A DNA stretch of 64,000 nucleotides from Enhydrobacter sp. (GCA_025808875.1 CP075528.1:1240001-1304000); one strand, 5' to 3'. Shown: positions 32,778 through 45,629, numbered from the stretch's first letter. Notes: generated by a model from the letters alone, not told the origin. Program-made: numbers and translations.

Positions 32778-33575
32778 TTACTGCCCCATCTTCTTCAAGA
32801 AGCCGGGCCGAAAGACCAGTGCTGGCCTGGTCGACTGGACATGCGCAAAACTTGCGATGTCCGTCGCGACAGCAGCCTGTATGGCAAAGGAAAGTCGAAA
32901 GGTCGCCATGTGGGCCGACATCAATCCGTCATCGGTGACGCGACTCGAATAGTCGAACTGTCCGGCGAGTGACTTTCTGAGGCCTGCACCAAGTGTCGTA
33001 TGGGGCGGCAGCATTTCGGCAAAGTGTTCCGGAAAGTCACCTTTGATCAGGCGTTCGTTCGTGTGCCAAGTCGCCCAAATGCCGCCGCTGCTCGGAACGA
33101 TGCGCTGAGTGACCTGGAAGTGCAAAGCGGCAGCGGTGCGAGCTGCAAACGTCAACATCATCATATGAGTCTTGTCACCTATGTTCAGCGCGCCGCCGCG
33201 CTTGAACTGCCCCGGAGCTTCATAAGCGATGCGCCTTTGAATCGCGCTCGCGCGCCACTCGAAGAGGATATCTGGTTGGTTGTTTGCAAGGCCGCGCATA
33301 AGGGCTTGAACTTCGCGGCGTGCGTCCTCGGATGTCGGATCAGGAAAGGCCCGACATAAGACGGCCGCAACCTGATCGAGCCTTCGCGTAGCTTCGTGAC
33401 AGTCAGCACACGCGACGAACTCCAGGCCGGGAGGCCGCTGGCGCAAATCGCATATGGCGATCGGTGGCATGTGGTCCACGGAGGATCCCGGTGTCGAGCC
33501 ACCGCAGTAGATGCACCACGGCTGCTCGGCGAGCATCCGTTGCAGACGCGTTCGTCTCCGTTTGGCTTCGCCCAT
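32778..33575 (-). CDS. HNH-like Cys4 protein
   Basis: 265 residues, start chosen at MGEAKRRRTRLQRML. N-terminal zinc-binding pattern CIYCGG, then SVDHMPPIAICDLR (HNH-like Asp-His) and FVACADCHEATRRLD. The remaining 150 residues are unrecognised. Cut site or target unknown. It lies in the same lower-GC block as the pentapeptide protein; the 211-bp gap at 32567-32777 shows nothing clear. Confidence 0.62.
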   Translation of the reverse strand: MGEAKRRRTRLQRMLAEQPWCIYCGGSTPGSSVDHMPPIAICDLRQRPPGLEFVACADCHEATRRLDQVAAVLCRAFPDPTSEDARREVQALMRGLANNQPDILFEWRASAIQRRIAYEAPGQFKRGGALNIGDKTHMMMLTFAARTAAALHFQVTQRIVPSSGGIWATWHTNERLIKGDFPEHFAEMLPPHTTLGAGLRKSLAGQFDYSSRVTDDGLMSAHMATFRLSFAIQAAVATDIASFAHVQSTRPALVFRPGFLKKMGQ

Positions 33576-33746
33576 GGCCCGGAGAGTTAGCTCTCTTGCA
33601 TGGAAGTTGGCCAGCAACCTCGCGTATTTGTGCTGCGCAGTTGATGACACGGTCGGCAAGACCGTCTGGCTCGATGCCGAGTCTTCATCATTGACATAAC
33701 ATTGTGCCAGTCATAATAGTGTGCCATCGGTTTCGGAGGAGCCGGC

Positions 33747-33980
33747 ATGAACCGACTGACCTTGTTCAAGCGCGTTTGTATGGCACTGTGGGGGCCGCAG
33801 TACCGCTCCGAAGGAGCGCGCCAACTCGACATCTCTCTGCGAACCATGATGCGCTACGATGCAGGGGAAAGCCCAGTCCCGGAGGAAATCATGGACAAGC
33901 TGACCTCCATCCTGGAGCGGCGGACCCGGGAAATTAATGAACTGACGGACAGAATGGAGCGAGAGATGAGAGTGGGCTGA
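33747..33980 (+). CDS. Small HTH DNA-binding protein, 77 aa
   Basis: MNRLTLFKRVCMALWGPQYR, then GARQLDISLRTMMRYDAGESPVP, a helix-turn-helix in which LDISLRTMMRYDAG is the recognition part, and a coiled tail (REINELTDRMEREM). Resembles small HTH regulators carried by prophages and islands. GGAGG lies 6 bp before the start. Confidence 0.7.
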   Translation: MNRLTLFKRVCMALWGPQYRSEGARQLDISLRTMMRYDAGESPVPEEIMDKLTSILERRTREINELTDRMEREMRVG

Positions 33981-34057
33981 CTGCCAAGCACGGCACTACA
34001 GGGCTCCGATCGAATAACGGCGCCGGCCTCCGTCCACGTCGCTCACCCAGTATTTCC

Positions 34058-34768
34058 ATGTGCAACCTCTACACCATGAAGCTGTCGCGCGACGAAGTGC
34101 GCGGCCTGCTGCGGCATTACAAGCTGCTCGGCAGGGACTGGGCCGAGGTGATCTCGGGACAGAACACGCCGACCGACATCTATCCCCGCCATGCCGCGCC
34201 CGTGGCGACGAGGGAGTCGGGCAGGCTGGCGATCGGCACGATGCGCTGGGGCATGCCCGGTCCGACGTTCCCGCCCAAGCCGGGCGAGAAGCCGAAGCGC
34301 CAGGGGTTCATCACCAACATCCGCAACAGCGAAAGCCGGCACTGGCTGCCGTGGCTGCAGGCGGCCGAGGTGACGGTCGGCAAGGACAGGAACCGGGGCG
34401 GCCGCTGCCTGGTGCCGGCGGCGGCGTTCGCCGAGCCCGACCGGACGACCCGCCAGCCGGTGGTCAATCGCTGGTTCGCGCGCGCCGACGGCCGACCGTT
34501 CTTCTTCGCCGGCGTGTGGCGCGAGTGGACGGGCGACGTGGGCACGATCAAGGCGCCGAACGTCGGTCGGCATCGGCTGTTCGCGTTCCTGACGACGGTG
34601 CCGAACGGCGTGGTGACGCCGATCCACGACAAGGCGATGCCGGTGATGCTGATGACGGCGGAGGACGTCGCGTGCTGGCTGAACGGCACGCTCGAAGAGG
34701 CGCTGAAACTTCAGAAGCCGCAGCCCGACGACGCGATCGTCGTGGTCGAGCGCAAGCGGGAGACCTGA
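34058..34768 (+). CDS. SRAP-family protein (YedK/HMCES-like)
   Basis: 236 residues. Cys2 (MCNLY) becomes the N-terminal residue that forms a thiazolidine crosslink with abasic sites in single-stranded DNA. Other family residues: Asn in FITNIRNSE, the acidic residue in RCLVPAAAFAEP, and His in THPIHDKAMPVML-like context (IHDKAMPVM). It protects abasic DNA during replication. Normal length. It lies just after the mobile cargo and probably belongs to the host. Confidence 0.9.
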   Translation: MCNLYTMKLSRDEVRGLLRHYKLLGRDWAEVISGQNTPTDIYPRHAAPVATRESGRLAIGTMRWGMPGPTFPPKPGEKPKRQGFITNIRNSESRHWLPWLQAAEVTVGKDRNRGGRCLVPAAAFAEPDRTTRQPVVNRWFARADGRPFFFAGVWREWTGDVGTIKAPNVGRHRLFAFLTTVPNGVVTPIHDKAMPVMLMTAEDVACWLNGTLEEALKLQKPQPDDAIVVVERKRET

Positions 34769-34794
34769 AGCGCGATGAGTTCGGCTCCATCCGT

Positions 34795-34917
34795 CGTCCC
34801 GACCGAAGCCTCGCGCAGCGAGGCGTAGCGGAGGGACCTCGTTTCGGCGAATGACGGCTTGTCGTCGAGGGAAGGCCCCTCCACGCGGGCCTTCGGCCCT
34901 TGGTCGGGACGACAGGT
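34795..34917. repeat. Inverted GTCGTCCCGACC palindrome
   Basis: GTCGTCCCGACCGAAG and, about 95 bp on, CTTGGTCGGGACGAC form the ends of an imperfect palindrome with further inner stems (GCCTCGC/GCGAGGC). It lies between two convergent genes, and resembles the 7801 repeat family in its outer arms. Confidence 0.6.
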
Positions 34918-34948
34918 GATTCGACGGGGGACCATCATGCTCCAGCGG

Positions 34949-35275
34949 CTAGGCCCGCCGGCTCTCGCCGAACCGGCGCACCGGCCGGCCGGCGGCGTCG
35001 AGCCGGTTCTCGTCCTCGTCCATCGCCTTGCCCTCGGCATCGAACCAGATCTGCATGGCGTGCGCCTGGTCGCCCGTGGCGAAGCGGTATTCCATGTTGA
35101 AGCCGGCGGCGTCGAACAACGAGCGGGCGGCGTAGCGGCCCTTGCCGATCGCGGCGGCGGCGGCGCGCTCAGCCTCGTGACCGCCGGGATGGCGCGGATA
35201 GTGGACCCGGAGCTTGCAGACAAAGGGCAGATCGCGTGTCTGCGATCTCCAGGAGACGCGGGACTTGCGGCGCAC
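34949..35275 (-). CDS. Hypothetical protein, 108 aa
   Basis: GTG start at 35275 after GGGGAGAG. Sequence LRVHYPRHPGGHEAERAAAA, GKGRYAARSLFDAAGFNMEY and AMQIWFDAEGKAMDEDENRL suggests a small alpha-beta protein. Not recognised. Convergent with the SRAP gene. Confidence 0.55.
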   Translation of the reverse strand: MRRKSRVSWRSQTRDLPFVCKLRVHYPRHPGGHEAERAAAAAIGKGRYAARSLFDAAGFNMEYRFATGDQAHAMQIWFDAEGKAMDEDENRLDAAGRPVRRFGESRRA

Positions 35276-35448
35276 GACGGGGCTCTCCCCAGCCTCGGCC
35301 CTGCCTCCGAACGTCCCCACGTGGCGCAATCCTAGCCGGCGGACGGTGGCGGAGGGAACGGAAATCGCCGCGCCCCCGAGCCCCGTCGCCGCTCGACAGC
35401 CTGCCGGTCGAAGGCCTACTCCCTTGCGACGAACAGCGGGGGCTGGAC

Positions 35449-35985
35449 ATGCACGAGTGGCTGAAGTCGGTCGTCGAGTCGTGGTCCGACTGGGGGCCCT
35501 ACGGCTTCCTTCTGGTCGGCGCGGTGGCGACCGCGACGAGCGGCGAACGGCCAAGGCTGGTCGTGCTGCAGGCCGTGGGTGCGGCGGTCGCCGTCCTGCT
35601 GTTCGTGAAGCTCGTGTTCCAGCGCGCACCCGGCGCCCACGGCCTTCGCGAGGCCGCCGATCTCGCGGTGCTGCTCGCGGTCTGGGGAGCGCTGCTCTAC
35701 ACGGCGCTGGTGAACTGGATCGTGCACGGCGGCGGGGCGGCGCGGCTGCTGGCCTGGCGCGGCGAGAAGTGGGTGAAGGAGTGCGACTACGTCTACACGG
35801 GCCTGGCGATTCCCGGCGCGATCGGCAGCCTGGCGCGGGCGAGCGAATTGCTGCAGGGCCCCGCCGCCTGGGATCTGCTCGCGCCTTTGGTGCTGGTGCT
35901 GGCGATCGTCGTGCGGCTGATCAGGACGCGCGCCGAGATCGAGGGCTGGACCAAGGCGACGCGGCCCCGCGCGACGGGCTGGTGA
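35449..35985 (+). CDS. Hypothetical inner-membrane protein, 178 aa
   Basis: About four membrane segments: YGFLLVGAVATATSG, LVVLQAVGAAVAVLLFVKLVF, LAVLLAVWGALLYTALV, LLAPLVLVLAIVVRLI. Starts MHEWLKSVVESWSDWG. No catalytic motif; unrecognised. It precedes the COG3904-type gene by 163 bp. Confidence 0.65.
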   Translation: MHEWLKSVVESWSDWGPYGFLLVGAVATATSGERPRLVVLQAVGAAVAVLLFVKLVFQRAPGAHGLREAADLAVLLAVWGALLYTALVNWIVHGGGAARLLAWRGEKWVKECDYVYTGLAIPGAIGSLARASELLQGPAAWDLLAPLVLVLAIVVRLIRTRAEIEGWTKATRPRATGW

Positions 35986-36148
35986 CGCCCGGCGGGCGCC
36001 AGGAATTTGCAGTGAGCGCCGGTCCTGGCGACGTGAACGTCCTGTATCGAACACAACCGCGTGACTCCATCCAGATCGGATCGTTCAATTCTGGTCTTCG
36101 CGCAGCGACGGGAGCAACCTGTTCGCGGGAAGAGTCGGGGAATTACTC

Positions 36149-37324
36149 GTGCTGGATGTCAGGCGCATCGGCCTCGTGGCGGCGCTGCTGCTGGCGCCGC
36201 CGATGGGCGCAGCGGCGGCGGCGGATTTCGCGGTCGAGGATCGCGAGTTGCCGGGCCCGGTGGCGAAGGTCGCGCTGCGCAGCGCGACGATCCGCATGAC
36301 CGGCGTGATCGGCGCCGCCGATTCGAGCAAGCTGCGCACGATCCTCGTGCGGCTGACGCAGCGCACGCGCGAGGCCGACGCGCTGCTGCCGATGGCGACG
36401 GCGGAGCTCAGCAGCATCGGCGGCGACGTCGTCGAGGGCATGAGGATCGGCGCGTTGCTGCGCGAGTTCGCGGTCGCCACGGTGGTGAAGCGGGGCGACC
36501 AGTGCCTGTCGGCCTGCGCGCTCGCCTTCCTGGGCGGCAGCGAGCCGGACGGCGAGGGCGGGCGCCGGACCAGCCGGGCGCTCGAGCCCGGCGCCGATCT
36601 CGCCTTCCACAATATCGGGCTCAACGCACAGGCGCTGTCCAGCCGCACGCCCGAAGGGGCGGTGGTCGAGAGCTTCAACGTCGCCCGGCTGGGCGCCGCC
36701 GCCATCGTGCAGTATGCCGCCGACATGGGCGTGCCGGCGGGCTTCGTCGCCCGCCTGCTGGCCCAGCCGAGCGACCAGCTGCTCCACGTCGCCACCGCCG
36801 GCGACCTGGCCGATCTCGAGATCTGCCCGGCCGAGGCCATCGCGCCGGCCCTGCCTGTCGAACGGCAGGCGGTGAATGTGTGCAACAACGGCATGAACTG
36901 GGATCGCGCACCGGCGGCGGGGCAGGTCAGATCGGTCGCCGCCAACGAGGCCATGCTGCGCCTGCTGACCCACGTCTATCGCAATCTCGAGACGCTGCCC
37001 TCGGCCCAGCGCTACGCGGCACAGCTCAAGGCGGTGATCGAGTCGCGCGACCGCCGGCTGATCGCCTCGACCTACGATGCGCTGCGCGGCAGCGGCGCGC
37101 CGCTGCCCGTGCTCGAGAGCTCGACCTTCGTGGTCGGCGGCTACAGCGCCGGCTACTACCGGATGGAATGCGTCGTCAGCCTGTCGAACGGCCGCCTCGG
37201 CACGTTCGACATGGTGATCGCCGGCCCCAAGGGATTCGCTTCGCCGGTCCGGCGCGGCCCGGCGGCCTGCCCGTGGCTCCTGCTCTACGACCGGCGCGAT
37301 GTGGTGAGCCCGCCGCGCAGCTGA
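36149..37324 (+). CDS. Periplasmic ClpP/crotonase-fold protein (COG3904-like)
   Basis: 391 residues with a signal peptide (LLLAPPMGAAAAA). ELSSIGGDVVEGMRIGALL and DQCLSACALAFLGG are the two motifs of COG3904-type predicted periplasmic proteins, which share the ClpP fold; the Ser of CLSACALAF sits where the catalytic Ser is expected. LAFHNIGLNA may supply the His. Proteolysis has not been shown for this group. GTG start. Confidence 0.72.
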   Translation: MLDVRRIGLVAALLLAPPMGAAAAADFAVEDRELPGPVAKVALRSATIRMTGVIGAADSSKLRTILVRLTQRTREADALLPMATAELSSIGGDVVEGMRIGALLREFAVATVVKRGDQCLSACALAFLGGSEPDGEGGRRTSRALEPGADLAFHNIGLNAQALSSRTPEGAVVESFNVARLGAAAIVQYAADMGVPAGFVARLLAQPSDQLLHVATAGDLADLEICPAEAIAPALPVERQAVNVCNNGMNWDRAPAAGQVRSVAANEAMLRLLTHVYRNLETLPSAQRYAAQLKAVIESRDRRLIASTYDALRGSGAPLPVLESSTFVVGGYSAGYYRMECVVSLSNGRLGTFDMVIAGPKGFASPVRRGPAACPWLLLYDRRDVVSPPRS

Positions 37325-37367
37325 GGCGTGGCTGCTCAGCCCGGCGGCACGTCAGCCCGGGGGTACG

Positions 37368-37523
37368 TCAGCCCGGGGGGACGACGGGTGGGCGCTTCTC
37401 GAGCTCGCGCTGGCGCAGACCGGCGCGGCGCCGGTAGGCGATCACGGCGTAGGCCAGGCCGGCCAGCAGCACGAACGTCCCGAGCGCCCAGAAGCCATAG
37501 GCGAACTCCGCCAACCGATCCAT
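37368..37523 (-). CDS. Small single-pass membrane protein, 51 aa
   Basis: MDRLAEFAYGFWALGTFVLL opens into a single membrane helix followed by a basic stretch YRRRAGLRQRELEKRP. Start chosen at 37523 just before the helix; the longer frame is Arg-rich and unlikely. No family recognised. Confidence 0.5.
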   Translation of the reverse strand: MDRLAEFAYGFWALGTFVLLAGLAYAVIAYRRRAGLRQRELEKRPPVVPPG

Positions 37524-37662
37524 GGAAGCGCAACGCCGGCGGACGCGGCGGGGTTGCGGAGACAACGTCCCTTTTCGGTCACAGGACAAGCGGCGACACG
37601 CTCCTGCGTCATTGGGCGGATCGCCAGACGGTAGCCCCCGACGGCCGCGGGGAACAGCCGGG

Positions 37663-38304
37663 TCATTGCGGGCTGGTCATTCCCCTGGGATCGAAAAGGA
37701 CCGGCGGCGGCGGCGTGCCCGGCCCCGTCGTCACCTCGGGATAGTCGGTCATGACCAGCGCCGGTTCCACCGGGGCCGGCGGCGCCTCCGGCGTCAAGGA
37801 GAGGCTCACCCGCTGCATGGGCGGACCGCCCGGTGCCACGTCCACCGCGCCCGGCACGCCTGCCGGCACGGCGGAGAGGAGGATCTCCGGCGAAATCGTC
37901 GCGAGCGGTATGTCGAAAACCGGCGGGCGGGACGACGAAGCGAGAACAAGGTCAAGCGCCGCGCGCGCGGGCGCTGGCAAGGACGAAGAGGCCAGCAGTG
38001 GACTGTCAGGCGCGGCTCCGAGCGGCAAGTGAGACTGCAACGGACCGACCCGCGAGAACGGCCCGATGACCATCGCGTCCGGAGGAATGGATAGCAGGCC
38101 GGGAAGCCGTATGGGCGGCGCGTCGCGGCGCGCGTCGGGACTGACCGCGGCGATCTCGGCCTCGATCCGAACTTCGTCGTCGTCCTGCCCGGGCTGGGGC
38201 ACCTGGGCGAGCGCCGACGACGAGACGAGCGCGCCGGCGAGAACGGTGACGCAAGTGGCGCGGACCCGCTGCGAGGCGACCCGCCTCCACTGATATCGAA
38301 CCAT
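37663..38304 (-). CDS. Secreted hypothetical protein, 213 aa
   Basis: MVRYQWRRVASQRVRATCVT, then a signal peptide (VLAGALVSSSALAQ). The mature part is Pro/Ala-rich with little predicted order (IRLPGLLSIPPDAMVIGPFS) and ends in a Pro-rich tail. Not recognised. Confidence 0.58.
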   Translation of the reverse strand: MVRYQWRRVASQRVRATCVTVLAGALVSSSALAQVPQPGQDDDEVRIEAEIAAVSPDARRDAPPIRLPGLLSIPPDAMVIGPFSRVGPLQSHLPLGAAPDSPLLASSSLPAPARAALDLVLASSSRPPVFDIPLATISPEILLSAVPAGVPGAVDVAPGGPPMQRVSLSLTPEAPPAPVEPALVMTDYPEVTTGPGTPPPPVLFDPRGMTSPQ

Positions 38305-38444
38305 GCGAGCCAAACGTCCCGCGGCCCGCATTGTTCGGGAGCTTTCGGTGACCAAGGCGTGACGTTTGGATGGACGAGACGGGAACCATCGGCCTTCGGC
38401 GCTAATGGTCCCCTTACCGTCCAACGCGTCACGGGAGTCGCCCG

Positions 38445-38603
38445 ATGTGGAATGGCACGACGAAAGGCCTGCTCCTCCTCGCACTTTGGCTCGCGATGGG
38501 ACTGACCGGCGCGCATCTTCTTGGCGAAGCCCTGCTGGCCATCGAAGTGGCGCAGCAACGCGACGGCTCGCCGCAAGGCCCGATGGCCTCGCGCGGCATC
38601 TGA
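38445..38603 (+). CDS. Small membrane or secreted protein, 52 aa
   Basis: MWNGTTKGLLLLALWLAMGL is a hydrophobic N-terminal helix, followed by AHLLGEALLAIEVAQQRDGS. ATG at 38445 preceded by GGGAG. Too short to assign. The 270-bp gap to the kinase stop (38604-38873) shows nothing else. Confidence 0.42.
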   Translation: MWNGTTKGLLLLALWLAMGLTGAHLLGEALLAIEVAQQRDGSPQGPMASRGI

Positions 38604-38873
38604 TGCGGACGCAGGCCGAACACACCTTCCCGACGAGATGCCCGATCGATCTGCAGGGACAGGCGATCCGCTTCCAGCCGCAACTTCGTCCACTTGCCCG
38701 TCGGATATGAGGGGATCAGCCGGAAATGGGAAGGCCCACGCCGCCGGTACGTGGACGGCGTGGGCCAGGGAGGGGAACGAGGTTCGGTGTGGTGGGAATC
38801 GTTCCGACCCGCAGCCTAGGGCGCGGGCGAGTCGGACGACAACGGTGTTCGTCTCCGGAATGGAGCGATCGCG

Positions 38874-42092
<3,219 letters not shown>

Positions 42093-42145
42093 CGACCGGA
42101 CGTCCCCCGCGACGCCTTTTCTCGATATCGTTCAGGATAGAACAG

Positions 42146-42208
42146 CGCGCCGCCGCGTGCCATTGCCCAATTGGGTCGCGCGAAACCGCGAGCGACTCGC
42201 AGGGCCCC
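42146..42208. repeat. Duplicated upstream segment, copy 1
   Basis: GCGTGCCATTGCCCAATTGG and CGAGCGACTCGCAGGG recur almost exactly at 44680-44742. Each copy lies 54-55 bp upstream of a kinase start, so the tandem duplication included the 5' region. Confidence 0.75.
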
Positions 42209-42213
42209 GAACG

Positions 42214-44625
42214 CTAATACCCGAATCTCAGGGTTCCCCTCAGGCTTCCGGCGGGACCGGAGAGGCGAAGCTCGAGTTGCCCATCGGCGATCCTGCCGGC
42301 GCCGTTGACGGATGTCCGGGCGCAATGCTCGTCGTACACCTCGCCTCCGGTGGTGAACGCGCCGTCGGCCGAAACCTTGAGGGCGAGCGTCGACGCCCCG
42401 CACTTGGCCGAGGTCACCACTACCGATCCGGCACCGTCCCTGAACGTGGCCCTCACCGAGCGGGCACCGGTCGCGGAATGAAGCCCGCCAAGAGAACTGA
42501 ACTCCGCGCCTCCGCCGTATGTGCCGTCCAACGGCGAGGCCGCCGCTTGTTGCGGGGGCGCCTGCTGTTGTGTCGGCGCCTGCTGGCCGGCGGCAGCCGC
42601 CGCTGCCTTGGCCTTGGCTTCCTCCTCGAGTTTCTTCCGGTCGTCGTCGAACTTCGCCACCGCGGGCGCGGCGTCCCTCAGCAGCGCCTGCTGCTGGCTG
42701 GCGGTGAGGAAGCCGGTCTCGGGTTCCCTGCGATTCTTCTGCCAGCCGGCGATCGCCTGACGGCTGCGCGGCCCGAAGGCGCCGTCGCTGCCGCCCGTAT
42801 TGAAGCCGAGCGCGGTCAGCGCGACCTGCAGGCGCTGGCGGTCCTGCACCGAGAGTCGCAGCGCCGCCTCCGCTGCCTCCGTCGCCTTCGCGCTCTTCTG
42901 CTCGGCTTCTGCCTTCGCTTTGGCCTCGGCCTCCGCCTTCTCCTTCTCGGCGGCGACCTTCGCGCGGGCCTCCGCCTCGGCGCGGGTCTTGGCGTCGGCC
43001 TCGGCCTTCTGCCTGGCCTCCGCATCGGTCCTGGCCCTGGCTTCCGCATCGGCCCTGGCGCGCTCGGCCTGGGCCCTGGCGAGCGCCTCGTCGGCGAGCC
43101 GCTTGGCCTCGGCCTCGATCGCCGCCTTGCGCTGCGCCTCCTCCTCGGCCGCGCGCAACGCCGCCATCTCCGCCTCGATCTTGCGCTTGGCTGCCTCGGC
43201 TTCGGCCCGCCTGGCGGTCGCCTCGGCGATCTCGCGCTGCTCGGCCGCCGCCTTGCGCTGTGCTTCGATCTCGGCCTGCAATCGCGCCAGCTCCTCCTCC
43301 GCCTTCTGTCGCTCCGCGCGGGTGCGCTCGAGCTCGGCGTCGGCGGCCTGCTTGGCGGCGTCGTCGGCCGCCGCCTTCTGCTGCGCTTCCTCCTCCAGCC
43401 GGCGCTTCTCGGCGGCCTCGGCGTCCGCCTTGCGGCGAGCCTCCAGCGCCTTCTCCAGTTCCTCCGCCTTCATTTCGTGCAGGGCCAGGGCCTGGGGCTG
43501 CGGCTTGCCGGTGAAGAGGACGTAGCCGCCGACGCCGAGAAGCAGAAGCACCGCCGCCGCCACGCCCGCATACAGTACGGTGCGGCTGCGGGCCGGCGCC
43601 GCCGCCGCGGCGGGTGTCGGCCGAGATCGGGCCAGGGCGACCGTGGCCGCGGGAGCGGTCGGCTGGCCGAGCGCCACCGTCGCGTCGAACGCACCCGCGT
43701 CGCTTTGCGCGAGCAACGATCGCCAGCCGGCGATCGACTGCGGCCGTTCCGACGAGCGCACGGCGAGGCCGGCGTCGATGCCCACCAGCAGGCCGCGCGC
43801 GAAGCCCGGCGGCGACAGCCTGGCGAGCGGCTTGTACGCGTCGTCGAGCATGCGATCGAAGGCGCTGGGCGGCGGCGCGCCGGTGATCGCGTGATAAAGC
43901 GTCGCCGAGAGGCCGTAGATGTCGGTCCACGGCCCCTGCCTGGCCGAGGTGAACTGCTCGGTCGCGGCGTAACCCGGCGTGAAGATCGCCGTCATTGCGG
44001 TGGTGCGGCCGGCCATCGCCGCGCGCGAGGCGCCGAAATCGATCAGGGTCGGCCGGTCGTCCTCGCCCATCAGGATGTTGGCCGGCTTGATGTCGCGATG
44101 CAGGAAACCGGTCTCGTGCACCTTCTCCAGCCCGTCGAGCAGCGGCGGCAGAATCGTCTCGATCTCGCGGGCGGAAAGCCGGCCGCCTCGCCTCAGCCGC
44201 GCTTCGAGCGTCTCGCCTTGCACCAGCTCCATGACGATGTAGGCGGTGCCGTTCATCTCCATGAAGTCGAAGACGCGCACGATGCCGGGCGCATCGTGCA
44301 GGCTGGCGAGCGTGCGGCCCTCCGAGACGAAGCGCTCGCGGCCCCAGCGGAAATCCTCGGCGACCTTGGTCGAGCGCGGCAGCACGGTGGCGTCGGCGCG
44401 GCGGAAGGCGAGCGAGGTCGGCAGATACTCCTTGATCGCGACCTCGCGGCCGAGCTGCTCGTCGCGCGCGCGGTAGGTGATGCCGAAGCCGCCCTGGCCG
44501 AGGATGGCGGTGATCTCGTAGCGGCCGATCCGTGCGCCGACCGGCAGCACGGCGATATCGTGCTCGCCCTGCGGCGAGTTCGCCGCAGGCCCGCCCTCTC
44601 CCGGATCGGTTGTCGGTTCCTTCAT
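42214..44625 (-). CDS. Receptor-like Ser/Thr protein kinase B with one C-terminal beta repeat
   Basis: 803 residues. Same design as kinase A: Gly loop GQGGFG, Lys65 in VAIK, HRDIKPAN, DFG, membrane helix (VLYAGVAAAVLLLLGVGGYV), coiled coil with repeats such as KAEAEAKAKAEAEQKSAK, a peptidoglycan-binding-like module, but a single FDGTYGG-type domain (LDGTYGGGAEFSSLGG). Kinase domain and module are near-identical to A over long stretches, showing a tandem duplication; the coiled coil and repeat number have diverged. Confidence 0.87.
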   Translation of the reverse strand: MKEPTTDPGEGGPAANSPQGEHDIAVLPVGARIGRYEITAILGQGGFGITYRARDEQLGREVAIKEYLPTSLAFRRADATVLPRSTKVAEDFRWGRERFVSEGRTLASLHDAPGIVRVFDFMEMNGTAYIVMELVQGETLEARLRRGGRLSAREIETILPPLLDGLEKVHETGFLHRDIKPANILMGEDDRPTLIDFGASRAAMAGRTTAMTAIFTPGYAATEQFTSARQGPWTDIYGLSATLYHAITGAPPPSAFDRMLDDAYKPLARLSPPGFARGLLVGIDAGLAVRSSERPQSIAGWRSLLAQSDAGAFDATVALGQPTAPAATVALARSRPTPAAAAAPARSRTVLYAGVAAAVLLLLGVGGYVLFTGKPQPQALALHEMKAEELEKALEARRKADAEAAEKRRLEEEAQQKAAADDAAKQAADAELERTRAERQKAEEELARLQAEIEAQRKAAAEQREIAEATARRAEAEAAKRKIEAEMAALRAAEEEAQRKAAIEAEAKRLADEALARAQAERARADAEARARTDAEARQKAEADAKTRAEAEARAKVAAEKEKAEAEAKAKAEAEQKSAKATEAAEAALRLSVQDRQRLQVALTALGFNTGGSDGAFGPRSRQAIAGWQKNRREPETGFLTASQQQALLRDAAPAVAKFDDDRKKLEEEAKAKAAAAAAGQQAPTQQQAPPQQAAASPLDGTYGGGAEFSSLGGLHSATGARSVRATFRDGAGSVVVTSAKCGASTLALKVSADGAFTTGGEVYDEHCARTSVNGAGRIADGQLELRLSGPAGSLRGTLRFGY

Positions 44626-44679
44626 CGGCCAGACGTCCCCCGCGACGTCTTCCCTCGATGGCGGTCAGCATAGTGCAGC

Positions 44680-44742
44680 GCGCCGCCGCGTGCCATTGCC
44701 CAAATGGGTCGTCCGGAACCGCGAGCGACTCGCAGGGTCAAC
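44680..44742. repeat. Duplicated upstream segment, copy 2
   Basis: GCGTGCCATTGCCCAAATGG and GCGAGCGACTCGCAGGG, the counterpart of 42146-42208, here in the 264-bp intergenic space upstream of kinase B. No other feature was seen in that space. Confidence 0.75.
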
Positions 44743-44889
44743 GATGCCCAGGCGAGCGGTCGGCGGACGGTGGCGTCCCGCGGGCCGCTTCGCTATCCTG
44801 TCCGCGGGTGTGAAAGAGACGCCGACGGGGCGACAAGTCCCCCGGCCGCCGCGCGGGAACGCGGCGGACCGGCGATCGGCGGGGGAAGG

Positions 44890-45261
44890 ATGCGCGTCAT
44901 GACACGTTGCGTGATCGCGGCGGCCGTGATTCTGGCCGTCACTGTCGCCGGCGCCGCCCGGGCGCAGGAGCAGAGCCGTGCGATATTCGAGGGCTTTATC
45001 GGCAAGACGCTGCTGCTCGAGACGCCAGGCGGCACCCTGGAGGCCCTCTACAGGCCCGACGGATCGGCGACGATGAGCGGCCCGATGGCCGACGAGGGAC
45101 GCTGGCGCTGGGACGATTCGGGCCAGGCCTTCTGCGTGAAGTGGCAGAAGTTCCGCGGCGGCGTGGAAGGTTGCTTCGTCATCCTGCAGGTCGCCGGCGC
45201 GTACTTCGTCACGCCCAAGGGCAGCAACGACGTCACCACCACGGTGCGGATCAAACCCTAG
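44890..45261 (+). CDS. Secreted hypothetical protein, 123 aa
   Basis: Signal peptide (AAAVILAVTVAGAARAQ), then a small beta domain: FIGKTLLLETPGGTLEALY, GPMADEGRWRWDDSGQAFCV, GGVEGCFVILQVAGAYF. Two Cys in the mature part may pair. GGGGGAAGG lies before the ATG. Unrecognised; a periplasmic binding or lipocalin-like role is possible. Confidence 0.65.
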   Translation: MRVMTRCVIAAAVILAVTVAGAARAQEQSRAIFEGFIGKTLLLETPGGTLEALYRPDGSATMSGPMADEGRWRWDDSGQAFCVKWQKFRGGVEGCFVILQVAGAYFVTPKGSNDVTTTVRIKP

Positions 45262-45292
45262 ATCAAACCCTAGAGAGAAACGGTCGCCACTC

Positions 45293-45628
45293 TTGTTCAC
45301 CGTCCACTATCTCGACCATCCGCAGGACGGCGACAGCCAGGTGCTCGCCGGCCGCGACTATTTCTGGGGCTCGGTCGGCGGACCGATCTACGTCCTCGCC
45401 AAGGGCTTCCCGCGCATGGCGCTGTGGATGACCCTGGCCAGCATCGGCATCGCCCTGGCGGCGCTGCTGCTCATCGTGCTCGCCGTGATCGTCACGAGCT
45501 CCGCCGCCATCACCGTCGTCGCCATCGTCGGCGCCTGCGCGCTCGCCATCGTCGTGCAGGGCATGGTCGCCGTCGAGCTGGTGCGCATCGGCTTCCTCCA
45601 GCGTGGCTATCGCGAGGGGTACTACTAG
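45293..45628 (+). CDS. DUF2628-like membrane protein
   Basis: 111 residues, TTG start. YFWGSVGGPIYVLAKGFPRM precedes two membrane segments (LASIGIALAALLLIVLAVIV and VAIVGACALAIVVQGMVAV), ending LQRGYREGYY, a pattern seen in DUF2628-type proteins. Follows the secreted protein by 31 bp on the same strand. Confidence 0.6.
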   Translation: MFTVHYLDHPQDGDSQVLAGRDYFWGSVGGPIYVLAKGFPRMALWMTLASIGIALAALLLIVLAVIVTSSAAITVVAIVGACALAIVVQGMVAVELVRIGFLQRGYREGYY

Positions 45629-45629
45629 C

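Noticed and set aside
34949..35629. Full 226-codon frame as the gene
   Set aside because: The first part is Arg/Ser/Pro-rich shadow sequence; a GTG at 35275 with GGGGAGAG precedes the plausible part.
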